Shown here one piece after another: positions 63,191-64,000 of a stretch of DNA of 64,000 bases. The position numbers and the translations under genes are program-made. Numbering within the stretch: the first letter of the stretch is position 1; each line of letters begins with the position of its first letter. The notes under the pieces were generated by a model. It had not been told where the DNA came from, ran no database searches, and saw only the letters and a list, made by a program, of their open reading frames with translations. The stretch spans positions 62,001 through 126,000 of the forward strand of contig JBCBMW010000008.1 of NCBI GenBank assembly GCA_039822105.1, read 5' to 3'. This DNA comes from Parvularcula sp039822105. GTDB lineage: Bacteria > Pseudomonadota > Alphaproteobacteria > Caulobacterales > Parvularculaceae.

Positions 63191-64000
63191 TTAGCCCAGA
63201 ACGTCCTGGGTGGCCTGGGCGAAGATGGCGAGACCTTCGTCCACTAGGGCGTCGGGGGTGACGAGTGGCACGTGGGTCCGGATCACCTGGGCCTTTCGAC
63301 CGGCTGTTAGGGTGATGAGGCCGAGCTCCCGCGCGCGTTTTTGGATTGCGGCAGCCGCTTCGCCATTGGGTTTCGACGGATCACCGTCTTGCACCATCTC
63401 AACGGCAGCCATCGCGCCAACCCGGCGGACGTCGCCAAAGGTCCCCTTGCCCACACCCTGGGCGAGTTCGTTCCAAGCAGCCTCAACCTTGGCGCCAATC
63501 TCCTCAGCGCGTTGGATCAGGCCCTCTTCCTCGATCACATCGAGAACGGCGAGCGCCGCGGCGCAGGCCACCGGGTTGCCGCCATAGGTCGAGCCCATGC
63601 CGCCAGGCGCGATCTTGTCGAAGAGCTCGGCCTTACCGACCACAGCCGAGAGCGGGAAACCGCCCGCGATGGACTTCGCGCAAATGAGGAAGTCAGGCTC
63701 GATCCCGGCATGCTCAATCGCGAACATTTTGCCGGTCCGCGCAAAGCCGGTTTGCACTTCATCAGCGATGAAAAGAATGCCGTGCTCGTCGCAAAGTTGG
63801 CGCAGGCCTTTCAAGAACTCGACCGGCGCAGGGATGAACCCGCCCTCGCCCTGCACAGGCTCGATCACGATGCCCGCCACGTTGTCCGGTGAGACCGATG
63901 TCTCAAGGATATGGCGCAGGCAATTGAGCGCGCCTTGCGCTGACACGCCCTTATATTCGTTCGGATACGGAGCGTGATAGACATCCGACGGGAGAGGTCC
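63191..64000 (-). CDS. gabT: class III aminotransferase, probable 4-aminobutyrate transaminase (cut by window end)
   Basis: About 269 C-terminal residues; the frame continues through base 64000, so the N-terminus is outside. PLP-dependent fold I: VAGIVIEPVQGEGGFIPAP, FIADEVQTGFARTG (Asp binds pyridine N), PLP Lys in ICAKSIAGGFPLS, then MGSTYGGNPVACAAALAVL. The visible upstream part (GPLPSDVYHAPYPNEYKG) matches GabT-type 4-aminobutyrate/5-aminovalerate transaminases. Converts GABA to succinate semialdehyde with 2-oxoglutarate. A related omega-transaminase cannot be excluded. Confidence 0.88.
   Translation of the reverse strand, partial: GPLPSDVYHAPYPNEYKGVSAQGALNCLRHILETSVSPDNVAGIVIEPVQGEGGFIPAPVEFLKGLRQLCDEHGILFIADEVQTGFARTGKMFAIEHAGIEPDFLICAKSIAGGFPLSAVVGKAELFDKIAPGGMGSTYGGNPVACAAALAVLDVIEEEGLIQRAEEIGAKVEAAWNELAQGVGKGTFGDVRRVGAMAAVEMVQDGDPSKPNGEAAAAIQKRARELGLITLTAGRKAQVIRTHVPLVTPDALVDEGLAIFAQATQDVLG

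Overview
The window reads as a chromosomal piece of a marine, heterotrophic alphaproteobacterium. The indications are TonB receptors with N-terminal TonB boxes, VPLPA-type CTERM surface proteins, a Blh/rhodopsin pair, tightly overlapping operons and moderate-to-high GC. A Parvularcula/Hyphomonas-like lineage is plausible, but there is no rRNA here and the assignment is an inference.

Layout. 1-4.1 kb: end of an SDR gene, tRNA-Val(GAC), a TesB thioesterase and a NarL-type two-component system. 4.2-32.9 kb: a large carbohydrate island. It starts with a CTERM protein and a GH3/sulfatase/sulfatase operon, followed by a TonB receptor and a divergent third sulfatase. Two TetR genes, a LuxR-hydrolase fusion and another CTERM protein come next. 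The island ends in three units that together encode a full non-phosphorylative L-fucose pathway: (i) TonB receptor - GH29 fucosidase - L-fuconate dehydratase; (ii) aldo/keto reductase - lactonase - SDR - FAH hydrolase - IclR regulator; (iii) divergent mutarotase - FMN 2-hydroxyacid (lactate) dehydrogenase - FucP permease. The expected flow is sulfated fucose-containing glycan -> (sulfatases, GH29) L-fucose -> fuconolactone -> fuconate -> 2-keto-3-deoxyfuconate -> diketo acid -> pyruvate + L-lactate -> pyruvate.

33-42 kb: tRNA-Tyr(GTA), rlmB, a short solo tyrosine recombinase, then a TonB receptor and a unit of TPR-sulfotransferase, BCCT transporter and MarR regulator. 42-48 kb: small unknowns, a cold-shock protein, an EF-hand protein, ndk, membrane proteins and an M1 peptidase. 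48-51 kb: a light-related cluster with a BLUF photoreceptor, Blh (retinal synthesis) and a DTE-type proton-pump rhodopsin that keeps the glycine linked to carotenoid-antenna binding in xanthorhodopsins. 50.9-54.5 kb: two tandem CTERM paralogues with duplicated terminators, then an AT-rich cassette set between two broken lipoprotein-gene copies and flanked by a 42-bp imperfect direct repeat, then a palindromic intergenic repeat. 54.5-64 kb: mostly housekeeping genes (ettA, EEP nuclease, rlmJ, fRMsr-like, FAH, DUF3667-like) plus two more CTERM-like proteins, and the C-terminal part of a class III aminotransferase at the edge.

Most interesting points: the complete fucose island with two near-identical candidate operators, each exactly 72 bp upstream of a start codon; the LuxR-hydrolase fusion that lacks nucleophile Ser and catalytic His; the antenna-competent rhodopsin with Blh and BLUF; the TonB/sulfotransferase/BCCT grouping; and the AT-rich cassette in the lipoprotein locus.
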